DNA of 33,173 nt from Planctomycetaceae bacterium (lineage in GTDB: Bacteria > Planctomycetota > Planctomycetia > Pirellulales > UBA1268): NCBI GenBank assembly GCA_011523305.1, contig WTHB01000140.1, positions 1 through 33,173 on the forward strand. Direction: 5' to 3'. Both the position numbers and the translations under genes were made by a program. How positions within the stretch are numbered: position 1 is the first letter of the stretch; each line of letters begins with the position of its first letter. Below are positions 8,758 to 17,184 of this stretch, piece by piece. The notes below the pieces were generated by a model. The model saw only the letters and a program-made list of their open reading frames with translations. It ran no database searches and was not told the origin of the DNA.

Positions 8758-9996
8758 TTATTGCCTGCCGGCGACGTCAAGGATTGCCTCGGCAAGAATG
8801 TCGCAGCCTTCTTCGACTTCCGCCGGGGTCAGTGTCATGGCCGGCAGCAGCCGGATGACCTTGCCCTGAGTGCAATTGACCAGCAGGTTGCGGTCAAGAC
8901 AGGCCTGCACAACGTCGGCACCGTCAATGGACAACTCAATGCCAATCATTGTGCCGAGGATGCGAATGTCCTGAATCACATCGCACTGCTGTTTGACTGC
9001 ATGCAGCCGCTCTCGGAAGAGGTCAGCAACGCGTTCGACATTGGCGAGCAGGTTCTGCTCTTCGATCATTTGAATGGCCGCCACGCCAGCAGCAGCTGCC
9101 ACCGGATTGCCACCAAACGTGGCGGCATGCATCCCCGGGCGGAGGTGAGGAGCCAGTTCGGGTGTGGTCAGCATCGCCCCACCGGAGATGCCGGCGCAGA
9201 GGCTTTTGGCCAGCGTGATCACATCAGGCGTGACACCAAAGTGCTGATAGCCGAACCATTTTCCGGTGCGGCCACAGCCGCACTGAACCTCATCAAAAAC
9301 AAGCAGCAGATCGTGGTCATCAGCTAGTTTTCGCAGACCTTGCAGGAAGCCTTCAGGGGCGGGCACCACGCCGCCTTCGCCAAGGATTGGCTCGATCATG
9401 ATGCCACCGGTCTGGTCGTCGATCAGCCTTTCAACTGCGGCCAGGTCGCCATGGGGGGCAAATTGGAAGCCGGCAAGCATCGGCCCTAGGCCCTCGTGGT
9501 ACCTCGGCTGGGCGGTCGCCGACACACTGCCCATGGTCCGGCCATGGAAACCACCCTGGAACGTGATGATCTTGTGCCGCTTCCCCTCGGTCCGGAGGCG
9601 GACGAGTTTGATGGCTGCCTCGTTGGCCTCGGTTCCGGAGTTACAGAAAAAAGCCTGGCCGCCAAAGGAGCGGTCACTGAGCAGGCGGGCCCACTCGCCC
9701 TGGGGTTCGATGTACCAGGTGTTTGGCACGTGAATCAGTTTCGCGATCTGTTGCTGTACGGCTTCAACGACAGGTGCCGGGCAATGGCCCAACAGATTGC
9801 AGCCCCATCCCGGGAACAGATCGAGATAACACCGACCGTCGGCGTCCCAGATTCGTGAACCTTCTCCGCGCACGAGGCAGACATTGAACCGCCGGTAGTT
9901 CGGGACGACATAGCGGCGGAACGTCTCGATGATCGCATGTGTAGCCGGCCCTGGCTGGCTGGGAACGGGGGCGGTGCTGGTGTCAGGGTGAGCCAT
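8758..9996 (-). CDS. argD: Acetylornithine aminotransferase
   Basis: A PLP-dependent class III aminotransferase (412 aa) that converts N-acetylglutamate semialdehyde to N-acetylornithine. Seen in order: the phosphate-binding SGTEAN (residues 120-125), GGFHGRT (148-154), the pyridine-nitrogen aspartate in FDEVQ (Asp235), and the Schiff-base lysine in TLAKSLCAG (Lys264). The frame stays open about 70 codons further upstream, but that stretch lies inside argB, so the ATG at 9996, 31 bp after argB, is the sensible start. The family also includes ornithine and succinylornithine aminotransferases; the placement between argB and argF supports arginine biosynthesis. A dual role in lysine synthesis (DapC activity) is possible, as in other bacteria. 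Confidence 0.95.
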   Translation of the reverse strand: MAHPDTSTAPVPSQPGPATHAIIETFRRYVVPNYRRFNVCLVRGEGSRIWDADGRCYLDLFPGWGCNLLGHCPAPVVEAVQQQIAKLIHVPNTWYIEPQGEWARLLSDRSFGGQAFFCNSGTEANEAAIKLVRLRTEGKRHKIITFQGGFHGRTMGSVSATAQPRYHEGLGPMLAGFQFAPHGDLAAVERLIDDQTGGIMIEPILGEGGVVPAPEGFLQGLRKLADDHDLLLVFDEVQCGCGRTGKWFGYQHFGVTPDVITLAKSLCAGISGGAMLTTPELAPHLRPGMHAATFGGNPVAAAAGVAAIQMIEEQNLLANVERVADLFRERLHAVKQQCDVIQDIRILGTMIGIELSIDGADVVQACLDRNLLVNCTQGKVIRLLPAMTLTPAEVEEGCDILAEAILDVAGRQ

Positions 9997-10027
9997 TCGT
10001 GTTTCGTAAGACGATGGGGGCGGGGGA

Positions 10028-10981
10028 TCAGGCAACTGGTGCCACTGCCGAGGCAGGGCGGTTGGCGGCGGCGACGGAGTCAGCCACGAGTTCGGTGCCA
10101 ACACCACTGGTGGTGTAAATCTCCAACAAGAGTGAGTGCCGCAGTCGGCCATCGATGATGTGAATTTTCTTGACACCTTGATCAAGCGTCTGCAGGCAGC
10201 CCTCAATTTTTGGAATCATGCCGTCGGCAATCGTTCCATCAGCGATCATCCGGCGAGCCTCTGTGGCAGTGAGAGAATGGACAAGGCTTTCATGGTCATC
10301 GAGATCAGTGAGCACACCGGGGATATCACTCAGCACGACCAACTTTTCAGCGTTGATCGCGGCAGCGACTGCGGTTGCAGCCGTGTCGGCATTGACGTTG
10401 AGCTTTTCCCCATCCGAGCCCATCGCCATGGACGGAATGACCGGCACCTGCCCGGCATAGGCCAGATTATCGATGGTCAGTCGGTCAACCCGGGTCACCT
10501 CACCGACGCGGCCGAGATCGACCGCCGTACCATCTGGGCCAGTCAGCGTCAGCGGTTCCCCGAACAGCACGTTCGTCGACAGGAAGTTCAGCGACATTGC
10601 CCGCCCGCCAAACTCCTCGATTTTGGCAGCCAGGTCGTGGTTGAGTTCGGTTGCCAGCACCCGCTCGACGATGTCAAGGGTGGCGGCATCGGTATAGCGG
10701 CGTCCCTGGACGAAACGCGGTTCAATGCCAGCAGTATCCATGGCCCGAGAGATTGCCTTGCCGCCGCCATGAACCACGATGACCCGCATGCCAAGGGTCG
10801 TCATGAAGACGATGTCGAGGAGCAGGTGGCGGAGCGCGTCAGGGTGCTCCAGCACGCTGCCACCGAGTTTGATCACGGTGGTCGTGTCGCGGAACTTGCG
10901 AATCCAGCTAAGCGCTTCAATCAGCGTGTCGGCTTTTTCGATGGCTTGTCGCTGCGTGAGGCAGATGATGGGGTCGGGCAA
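10028..10981 (-). CDS. argB: Acetylglutamate kinase
   Basis: Phosphorylates N-acetylglutamate, the second and often feedback-controlled step of arginine synthesis (317 aa). Amino-acid-kinase motifs are clear: IKLGGSVL (about residues 38-45), [10 protein letters not shown] (about 70-79), the [10 protein letters not shown] substrate segment, LNVNADTAA, and [10 protein letters not shown]. An N-terminal helix of about 30 residues precedes the kinase fold; in arginine-sensitive hexameric enzymes such a helix mediates assembly, so arginine inhibition is plausible but not shown. The start is a TTG at 10981, preceded by AGGAG at a 7-nt spacing; no ATG fits better. It is first in argB-argD-argF. The final Ala/Val-rich tail is unremarkable. 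Confidence 0.95.
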   Translation of the reverse strand: MPDPIICLTQRQAIEKADTLIEALSWIRKFRDTTTVIKLGGSVLEHPDALRHLLLDIVFMTTLGMRVIVVHGGGKAISRAMDTAGIEPRFVQGRRYTDAATLDIVERVLATELNHDLAAKIEEFGGRAMSLNFLSTNVLFGEPLTLTGPDGTAVDLGRVGEVTRVDRLTIDNLAYAGQVPVIPSMAMGSDGEKLNVNADTAATAVAAAINAEKLVVLSDIPGVLTDLDDHESLVHSLTATEARRMIADGTIADGMIPKIEGCLQTLDQGVKKIHIIDGRLRHSLLLEIYTTSGVGTELVADSVAAANRPASAVAPVA

Positions 10982-11089
10982 ATGCTCGCTCCTCTGCCGG
11001 TAAAACCAACAGGTAAGAGGAAACCCCCAAGTTTAGGCCCTGAGAGGCCGCGAAAAAGGGGGGCGGCCCGATTCTCAGGAGAAAGCGAA

Positions 11090-11117
11090 CCCCCTCTTGC
11101 GGATGGTTTTCAGGGGG
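11090..11117 (-). terminator. Possible stem-loop at the end of msrB
   Basis: CCCCCT and AGGGGG form a 6-bp stem around a 16-nt loop that spans the msrB stop. On the minus strand the stem is followed by TTCGCTTT, a weak T-rich tail. This is a candidate terminator between msrB and the downstream argB. Confidence 0.3.
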
Positions 11118-11793
11118 ATTCTGTCGGTTCTTCCCGTGCTGCGGGGGCCTGGGCTGTAGGCGGTTCCGGCGAGGTGGGGTCGAGCGTGATTGAAGCTGAG
11201 TTGATGCAGTAGCGAAGGAACGTCGGCGGCGGACCGTCATTGAAGACATGCCCCAGGTGGGCTCCACACCGCCGGCAGGTGACCTCGGTGCGGATACCGA
11301 AGCCAGGAATCGCAGCCAACGATCGATCCTCATGCTCGGCGATGACCTGCCCCTTGATGTCGCCCGCAGCTGTGTCGATCGGTGCCGAGAAGCTTGGCCA
11401 GCCACAGCCGCTTTCAAACTTCTCACCGGAACGGAAGAGCGGCTCTCCGCAGCAAATGCAGCGGTAGGTGCCGGGAGTTGTGGTGTTCCAGTACGCACCG
11501 CTGAAGGCGCGTTCAGTACCTTTTTTACGGGCAATCTGAAACTGTTCGGGTGTTAGGCGTTTCCGCCACTCGGCATCCGACTGCGGGATGTCGTCGGTGG
11601 GAATTCGGCCAGCAATGGCGGGATTTTTTCGGGCGGCACGTTCCATGGCAGCATTCTTTCGTGAGGGTGACTGGGGCCGCTGGGCAATTTCCCCTGCATA
11701 GGTCCCGACGGTGACGAGGATCGCAAGCACACCGAAACGTGACGGTGTGGAAGGCCACTGGCGAGCCTGCCGTGTTGTCTGCTTGGCGGTCAT
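11110..11793 (-). CDS. msrB: Exported peptide-methionine (R)-S-oxide reductase
   Basis: Reduces methionine-R-sulfoxide in oxidised proteins (227 aa). The two zinc CxxC pairs are in [11 protein letters not shown] and [12 protein letters not shown]. The catalytic cysteine is in RYCINSAS (Cys196). The substrate segment SGCGWPSFS is also present. An N-terminal hydrophobic stretch, [15 protein letters not shown], marks export or membrane anchoring, so it likely acts in the periplasm or envelope. The frame extends further upstream into the neighbouring gene, but ATG at 11793 has GGAAGGAG a few bases before it and begins the signal sequence. A Pro/Ala/Glu-rich tail follows the domain. It lies 103 bp downstream of a cyclophilin gene on the same strand. 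Confidence 0.95.
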   Translation of the reverse strand: MTAKQTTRQARQWPSTPSRFGVLAILVTVGTYAGEIAQRPQSPSRKNAAMERAARKNPAIAGRIPTDDIPQSDAEWRKRLTPEQFQIARKKGTERAFSGAYWNTTTPGTYRCICCGEPLFRSGEKFESGCGWPSFSAPIDTAAGDIKGQVIAEHEDRSLAAIPGFGIRTEVTCRRCGAHLGHVFNDGPPPTFLRYCINSASITLDPTSPEPPTAQAPAAREEPTESP

Positions 11794-11896
11794 GGTGACT
11801 CCTTCCGCTGTTGTTTCAATCTGCTGCGAGACGCCTCGGATTCTTTCTACGTTCCGGCCCACTAGGTGGTGCGAACGGAAGCAGCCAGCAGAGCAG

Positions 11897-13066
11897 TTAC
11901 CGCCGGCTCGGCAGCGTTTCCGGCTCGTAGGCATGGTCTCGCTTGCGGAGCACCTCTGCCTTGATGATTTTATCCGGTGCACCGCCGGCGGGACCCTCGG
12001 TTCGCTGAATCTTTGGGAGGACATCGAACCCCTCGATCACACGGCCGAAGACAGTGTGCTTGCCGTCCAAGTGTTCGGTCGGCCGAAAGGTCAGGAAAAA
12101 CTGCGACCCACCGGTATTTCTGCCAGCGTGCGCCATGGAGAGCGTGCCGAGAAAGTGCTTGCGGGCTCCGGGCAGATCACACTCGCAGGCGATTGCGTAG
12201 TCAGGCCCCCCGCGGCCGGTGCCGGTCGGATCTCCACCCTGCGCCATGAATTGGGGAATTACTCGGTGGAAGATGGTGCCGTCATAGAAATGTTTCTCAA
12301 CTAGGCTGATAAAGTTCGCCACGGTATTTGGGGCTTCGTTTTCGAACAGTTCGACAACAAGCGTTCCCTTCGAGGTTTCGATTCGGACCCGCGGCAGGTC
12401 GTCGTCCTCGGCCTCGGCGGCTCGTTTCGCCATTTCGGCATCGACCTTCGGCCGCTCAGCCGCGAGTGCCGCTTCGAGCGGTTCGACTTTCTCAGGAGGA
12501 ACTCCGGCCGCCGCCGCTGCCTTGAGGAACCGGGCTGCTGCATCGAGGTCTGAAGTCATCATGGCGGCCGTTGCGCCCGTGAGCAGAATCTGCCCGTCGT
12601 CGATGCCAGCATCTGCAACCAGTTCAGCAAGCTCCAGGACACGCAGCGGATCATCGGTTGCCATCGCCATCTGCAGGGCATCAGTCACAATCTGGAGGGC
12701 CGTGGCATTTTCAGGCTCGGCCACCAGAACAACCGTGGCACTGGTCTCCAGGCTAATGGCTGCTGCTCGGGCTTCATCGCGGGCGGCACGAAACTTCGCC
12801 TCAATGGCCACACGGTCAGCGCCGGGCTGTTGGTATTCGGCCTGCAGGGCCGAGAGCTCAGCGATCAGTTGCTTCAGGTCCTGCTGAGCCTGTGCGAACC
12901 TGGCCTTGGCGGCATCGACCTCAGCAGAGCCGCCAGCCTCGTCGGTGACGACCTGCTCTGCGGCAAGCAGCGTTTGAGGGCCACTAGCCGGAGTGAGCAG
13001 TACGGAAAACAGTACGAGTGCCAGGGTTCGGTAGCGGTCAGTCGTCGGCTGCCAGCCCGTGGTCAT
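11897..13066 (-). CDS. Exported cyclophilin-type peptidyl-prolyl isomerase
   Basis: Catalyses cis-trans isomerisation of prolyl bonds (389 aa). A signal peptide (about residues 10-37, [16 protein letters not shown]) is followed by an Ala/Glu-rich helical region (about 45-225; coiled-coil-like at first, then with TPR-like character). The cyclophilin domain runs from about residue 232 ([15 protein letters not shown]) to the end. The catalytic arginine is Arg268 in [14 protein letters not shown]. The usual tryptophan of the active site is replaced by histidine in [11 protein letters not shown], a common state in bacterial members. ATG at 13066 is preceded by AGGAG and begins the signal peptide; the frame is open for 43 further codons upstream without homology. 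It is divergent from rsmD and upstream of exported msrB. Confidence 0.92.
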   Translation of the reverse strand: MTTGWQPTTDRYRTLALVLFSVLLTPASGPQTLLAAEQVVTDEAGGSAEVDAAKARFAQAQQDLKQLIAELSALQAEYQQPGADRVAIEAKFRAARDEARAAAISLETSATVVLVAEPENATALQIVTDALQMAMATDDPLRVLELAELVADAGIDDGQILLTGATAAMMTSDLDAAARFLKAAAAAGVPPEKVEPLEAALAAERPKVDAEMAKRAAEAEDDDLPRVRIETSKGTLVVELFENEAPNTVANFISLVEKHFYDGTIFHRVIPQFMAQGGDPTGTGRGGPDYAIACECDLPGARKHFLGTLSMAHAGRNTGGSQFFLTFRPTEHLDGKHTVFGRVIEGFDVLPKIQRTEGPAGGAPDKIIKAEVLRKRDHAYEPETLPSRR

Positions 13067-13206
13067 GAGGGCTCTCCTGTGAGGGGCGGGGAATTCCCGA
13101 GAGTAATATCCACGTGTTTCGTACGATACCATGTCGGGACCGCAGGCAACCGTACACGGTGCCACAGCGTGTCCCCCAGTCGCCCGTTTTCGCACGGTTC
13201 TGAGTC

Positions 13207-13893
13207 ATGCCCCGCAAAAGTGCCGTCCGCCCCCGCCCGTCCACCGGCCCTCGGAGTGAGCCAGCGTTGCCGGCTCAGCGAAAGGGGGGCGAGCCGGCTG
13301 AGCCTGTCAGCCCTCCCCGCCTGATCGGTGGCGAACTCAAGGGGCGGCGGCTTGCCTTCCGGCCCGGTGGCCCCACTCGGCCGATGAAGGACCGCGTGAG
13401 AGAGACGCTGTTCGACCTTCTGGGGACGTCAATCAAGGGGGCGATTGCGATCGATCTCTTTGCGGGGACCGGGGCACTCGGCTTTGAGGCGATCAGCCGT
13501 GGGGCGCGACAGGCCATTTTTGCCGAACGACATTTTCCCACCGCAGACTGCCTTCGGCGGAGTGGGCGAGAACTGGGAGTGGCAGAGCAGATCGAGGTCA
13601 TCAGTGGCGATGTGCTGCTCTGGCCCCGCCGCATGCCAGTGATACCGAGCGTTGCCCCGTGGATGATCTTTGTGTCACCTCCCTGGGCATTCTTTCGGTC
13701 GCGGCGTTCCGACCTGAATGCCCTGATGGTAGCACTGGCGACCATCGCTCCAGCCGCCAGTCGGCTGCTGGTCGAGTCAGACGATTCGATTTCGGCTGAG
13801 GACCTGCCGGACCGAATAACCGACCGAGATGGTGAGGAACCCTGGGACAGCCGTACGCTCACGCCGGCGATTTTGCATCAGAAAAGGCTCTAA
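13207..13893 (+). CDS. rsmD: RsmD-family RNA methyltransferase
   Basis: Predicted to methylate 16S rRNA at G966 (N2) using S-adenosylmethionine (228 aa). After a basic, Pro-rich N-terminal extension (residues 1-37), the family opening RLIGGELKGRRL is seen, then PMKDRVRETLFDLL, and SAM motif I DLFAGTGALG (residues 83-92). The catalytic motif, normally DPPY or NPPY, reads SPPW (residues 157-160), so both flanking positions differ. Overall order and length fit RsmD rather than other Rossmann methyltransferases. The start ATG at 13207 is the first in frame. The gene is divergent from the cyclophilin gene, with a 140-bp shared upstream region. Target identity is inferred from family membership. 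Confidence 0.82.
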   Translation: MPRKSAVRPRPSTGPRSEPALPAQRKGGEPAEPVSPPRLIGGELKGRRLAFRPGGPTRPMKDRVRETLFDLLGTSIKGAIAIDLFAGTGALGFEAISRGARQAIFAERHFPTADCLRRSGRELGVAEQIEVISGDVLLWPRRMPVIPSVAPWMIFVSPPWAFFRSRRSDLNALMVALATIAPAASRLLVESDDSISAEDLPDRITDRDGEEPWDSRTLTPAILHQKRL

Positions 13894-13897
13894 AGAG

Positions 13898-13929
13898 GGG
13901 CCGGGCGTCCTGCCCGGTATGCCCGGCCC
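13898..13929 (+). terminator. Stem-loop with two alternative pairings after rsmD
   Basis: GGGCCGGGC (13898-13906) can pair with GCCCGG at 13912-13917 (6 bp, 5-nt loop) or with GCCCGGCCC at 13921-13929 (9 bp, 14-nt loop). It begins 5 bp after the rsmD stop. There is no T run, so it may be a Rho-independent-like end, a processing signal or an RNA-stabilising hairpin. Read on the minus strand, its core resembles the GGA-loop hairpins at 22.4-23.1 kb. Confidence 0.45.
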
Positions 13930-14025
13930 ACCAAGCCGGTAATTCTCAGGTAAACTTTGAGTGGGAGCGTCGCTGCGTGACATACGCACACGCGTCAACT
14001 GGAGCAGGAGCTGGGGCTTAGAAAC

Positions 14026-14397
14026 GTGGACGTCATCAATCAACAGGACGCGGTTCCATTTACAACCGTCGACGGCTCAACGATTCGGGAGTTGCTGGCC
14101 CATCGCAACTCTGGCATTCGAAACCAGTCGTTGGCCGAGGCCCGGCTTGCTGTAGGGCAGGCCACAACGCCTCACCACCATGCCGTTACCGAGGAGATTT
14201 ACTACATCCTCTCCGGGGTTGCAGCAATGACCCTGGGCGATGAGACCAGGTCGGTCGGGCCGGGTGATGCGATTGCCATTCCACCCGGCCTCCGGCATAC
14301 CATTCGAAATACTGGTGCGGAGGAATTGGTGTTTCTCTGCACATGTGCCCCGGGTTATGAGCACGACGACACGTTTCTCGATGCCGCCGCCGACTGA
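14026..14397 (+). CDS. Small single-domain cupin protein
   Basis: A 123-aa beta-barrel protein with both cupin motifs matching the consensus spacing. Motif 1 runs from Gly44 through His50 and His52 to Glu57 and Gly64. Motif 2 runs from Gly80 through Pro86, Gly88 and His91 to Asn95. His50, His52, Glu57 and His91 should bind a metal. Stand-alone small cupins are isomerases, dioxygenases, sugar-binding or regulatory proteins, and the substrate cannot be told here. The start is GTG at 14026, since no upstream ATG is in frame; a purine-rich stretch lies upstream but no strong ribosome-binding site. The GspE/PilB-like gene follows after 37 bp on the same strand, so cotranscription is possible without an obvious shared function. 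Confidence 0.9.
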   Translation: MDVINQQDAVPFTTVDGSTIRELLAHRNSGIRNQSLAEARLAVGQATTPHHHAVTEEIYYILSGVAAMTLGDETRSVGPGDAIAIPPGLRHTIRNTGAEELVFLCTCAPGYEHDDTFLDAAAD

Positions 14398-14434
14398 CTT
14401 TCTTCTTTGCCACCTCTGCTGAACACACTCGCCC

Positions 14435-16144
14435 ATGCCCGAGACTCTCTCCGACATTTTGGTTTCCAAGGGAATCATCAGCCAGGACCAACTTACCGAG
14501 GCAACAAGAATTGCTGGTGAGTCAGGCAAGATGCTGCACGAGGAGGTGCTGCGGCTGGGTTACGCCGATCCCGAGCGGGTGATGAAGGTGGTGGCGAAGG
14601 TCAATCGCATGTCATTCATCAATCTGGATGGCATGATGATTGCAGACGATGTCATCGATCTGGTACCCGAGAGCGTGGCGCGGGAAAATACCGTCATTCC
14701 GCTCGATGCGGAGGGGCCACGACTGCGGGTTGCCACGAGCGACCCGACAGACATCGATACCCAGGAAAAACTCCGGTTCATCCTCAATCGTGAGGTCGAA
14801 ATGACCCTGGTGATGCGGGATCAGATCATTGAGGCCATCAATCGGCACTATGGGTCTGGTGATGGGGAGAGTGCTGACTCCATGCTGACCCAGGAGTTTA
14901 CGGACACCGAGATCGACTTCACTGAAACCACGGTCGAGCAGGAAGCGGCGCTCAAGCAAGACGAGGACGAGTCATCCGCGCCGGTTGTCAAACTGGTCAA
15001 TCTCATCATTACCGAAGCTGTCAATCTCAAGGCGAGCGACATCCACATCGAGCCATTTGAGAATGAGATTCGGGTTCGCTACCGAATCGACGGCCGCCTA
15101 GTGGTTCGGGACAGTGCGCCACGCCGGCTCCTTGGGGCCATTCTCTCGCGAATCAAGATTCTCTCGCGGCTCGACATTGCCGAACGGCGGCGGCCGCAGG
15201 ATGGTCGGATCAAGATTACGACCCAAGATGGCAAGGACTATGACCTTCGCGTTAGCGTGCTGCCGACTAACCACGGCCAGTCGGTGGTGATGCGTCTTCT
15301 CGACAAAGACAACATCAAGGTCGGCATCCGCCAGTTGGGACTGTCAGAGCAGGATTTTCGGCAGTTTAAGAATCTGATCCGACGACCCAATGGCATCATT
15401 CTGGTGACCGGGCCGACTGGCTCCGGCAAGACGACCACGCTCTACGCCTCCCTCAACGAACTCAACCGCCCTGACACCAAGATCATCACGGCGGAAGATC
15501 CTGTCGAGTACTACCTTTCCGGGATCAATCAGGTTGAGGTCAAGCACCAGATCGGGCTCGATTTCGCTCGGGTCATTCGGGCAATGTTGCGGCAGGCGCC
15601 GAATGTGATTCTGGTGGGTGAGATGCGAGACACCGAGACGGCCCAGATGGGCATTCAGGCGTCGCTGACGGGCCACCTTGTCTTCAGTACGCTGCATACC
15701 AACGACGCCCCGAGTGCGGTCACCCGCATGATCGATATGGGTGTGCCCGCGTACCTCGTCGCCTCCAGTGTTGTGGCGGTTCTCGCTCAGCGGCTTGTGC
15801 GTTTGAACTGCACGAACTGCAAGCAACCCCACGAACCGTTGGAAAGTGAGTTGCAGGCCGCCGGGTTCACGCCGGAGCAACTCGCCCGGGCGAACTTCAT
15901 GAAGGGCCGTGGGTGCGTGAAGTGTCAGAAGCGTGGCTACAAGGGTCGGATGGGCATTTTTGAACTGATGGTGCTCAATAATAAAATCCGCGAACTTGCC
16001 TTCCAGGGGGCTGCCACGCAGGACATTCGCCGGGCGGCAGTTGATGGTGGCATGCGAGTGATGTTTGACGATGGGCTGGAGAAAGTGCTGCAAGGCCAGA
16101 CCACGCTGGACGAGATCTTCCGGGTGGCGAAGCGGGACGAATAG
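14435..16144 (+). CDS. GspE/PilB-type secretion or pilus ATPase
   Basis: A 569-aa hexameric motor ATPase of type II secretion or type IV pili. The N-terminal MshEN/T2SSE-N-like domain (about residues 1-140) contains LSDILVSKGIISQDQL. The nucleotide domain shows Walker A GPTGSGKT (326-333), the Asp box ITAEDPVEY, Walker B VILVGEMRD and the His box LTGHLVFSTLHTND. A zinc-binding CxxC...CxxC element (CTNCKQ and CVKCQKRGYKGR, about residues 463-500) is typical of GspE/PilB and absent from the retraction ATPase PilT. No platform, secretin or pilin gene lies next to it, so its partners are elsewhere. The DUF1559-type protein at 30.1 kb has a prepilin leader but is too distant to call a partner. Confidence 0.95.
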   Translation: MPETLSDILVSKGIISQDQLTEATRIAGESGKMLHEEVLRLGYADPERVMKVVAKVNRMSFINLDGMMIADDVIDLVPESVARENTVIPLDAEGPRLRVATSDPTDIDTQEKLRFILNREVEMTLVMRDQIIEAINRHYGSGDGESADSMLTQEFTDTEIDFTETTVEQEAALKQDEDESSAPVVKLVNLIITEAVNLKASDIHIEPFENEIRVRYRIDGRLVVRDSAPRRLLGAILSRIKILSRLDIAERRRPQDGRIKITTQDGKDYDLRVSVLPTNHGQSVVMRLLDKDNIKVGIRQLGLSEQDFRQFKNLIRRPNGIILVTGPTGSGKTTTLYASLNELNRPDTKIITAEDPVEYYLSGINQVEVKHQIGLDFARVIRAMLRQAPNVILVGEMRDTETAQMGIQASLTGHLVFSTLHTNDAPSAVTRMIDMGVPAYLVASSVVAVLAQRLVRLNCTNCKQPHEPLESELQAAGFTPEQLARANFMKGRGCVKCQKRGYKGRMGIFELMVLNNKIRELAFQGAATQDIRRAAVDGGMRVMFDDGLEKVLQGQTTLDEIFRVAKRDE

Positions 16145-16154
16145 AGCGATCTTG

Positions 16155-16170
16155 CCGCAGGCGGCTGCGG
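16155..16170 (+). terminator. Possible stem-loop after the GspE/PilB-like gene
   Basis: CCGCAG and CTGCGG form a perfect 6-bp stem with a GCGG loop, 10 bp after the stop codon. No T run follows, so termination is only a possibility. Confidence 0.25.
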
Positions 16171-16270
16171 TCCGGCGAAAAACTGGGCATAAACTGGCGT
16201 CGACGACGATGGCCGCCTCGGGCTATTTTTGCATCGAGTAGCCCCGCCCCGTTGTCGAAAGGATGCGACC

Positions 16271-17146
16271 ATGGCCTTGTCGTTTTGTTCGTCCCGTTTT
16301 TCGGTTGATCGGCGACTCATGCAATCGCTGGGCTACTGCCTGGCTGTCATGCTGAGCGGCGGACTGGCAGCCCAAACGGTTCCCACGATGGCCGGCCCAG
16401 AGGTCCAGACTGTTGTTGCAGCCCGACAGACGCTTGATCAGTTCTTCAGTCTGCAGATCGAATCGATTCCACCGAGCATGCTGCAGTCATCGGCTGGGGT
16501 GGCTATTTTCCCCAACATGGTCAAGGGCGGGTTTATCCTTGGGGTGAACTATGGGAAGGGTGTCCTCCACGTTCGAAACGCGGATGGCTCGTGGAGCCCG
16601 CCGGTGATGGTCACCATGGGCGGTGGCAGTATTGGTTTTCAGGCTGGGGTTCAGGCAGCTGATATCGTGCTGGTTTTCAAAACTCCGCAGAGTCTGACCA
16701 ATATTCTCAATGGGCAGAAGGTCACGCTGGGTGCCGATGCGTCGGTGGCTGTCGGACCGGTTGGTCGGCAGGCCAATGCCGCGACCGATGCGAGGCTGGG
16801 AGCAGAAATCTACTCATACGCGCGGAGCCGGGGGCTCTTTCTCGGGGTTTCATTGGGTGGCGCTGACCTGTCGGTCGATCACAACGCTGATGGCGTGCTC
16901 TATGGACGCTATGGTGTTACCCCCTCCGATGTCTTTAATGGCCGCGGGATTGCTCTCCGGCCCGAAGTGCAACAGTTGATTGCCGATCTGAATGCCCGGT
17001 CAGGCGTTCAGCCCGCAGCCACCGGCTCGTTGCCGCCACAGCCCGGGGTGATCCCACAGCAGGGGCCGACGACAGCCCCGCCGATTGTGCCGATCCATCC
17101 ACCAGCGGGCAGCCAGCCACTGCCGCCCGCTCCCGTACCGGGCTGA
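16271..17146 (+). CDS. Exported SYLF (Ysc84/DUF500) lipid-binding protein
   Basis: A 291-aa protein with a signal peptide (RRLMQSLGYCLAVMLSGGLAAQ) followed by a SYLF domain, about residues 45-225. Family features include IPPSMLQSSAGVAIFPNMVKGGFILGVNYGKGVL, GGGSIGFQAGVQAADIVLVF, and the closing SRGLFLGVSLGGADLSVD. SYLF domains bind phosphoinositides in eukaryotes; bacterial members are exported proteins of unclear role. A Pro-rich tail (about 240-291) follows. A TTG further upstream at 16229 is in frame, but the ATG at 16271 is preceded by GAAAGG and opens the signal peptide. The gene is convergent with the methyltransferase gene, whose stop is 38 bp away. Confidence 0.9.
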   Translation: MALSFCSSRFSVDRRLMQSLGYCLAVMLSGGLAAQTVPTMAGPEVQTVVAARQTLDQFFSLQIESIPPSMLQSSAGVAIFPNMVKGGFILGVNYGKGVLHVRNADGSWSPPVMVTMGGGSIGFQAGVQAADIVLVFKTPQSLTNILNGQKVTLGADASVAVGPVGRQANAATDARLGAEIYSYARSRGLFLGVSLGGADLSVDHNADGVLYGRYGVTPSDVFNGRGIALRPEVQQLIADLNARSGVQPAATGSLPPQPGVIPQQGPTTAPPIVPIHPPAGSQPLPPAPVPG

Positions 17147-17184
17147 CGGGCTGTGTTCTGAGTGGCCGCAGACGTGGCCCCGGC

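Noticed and set aside
10136-11212. 358-codon open frame on the plus strand
   Set aside because: It is antisense to argB and the end of msrB, both strongly supported, and its translation matches no family I know.
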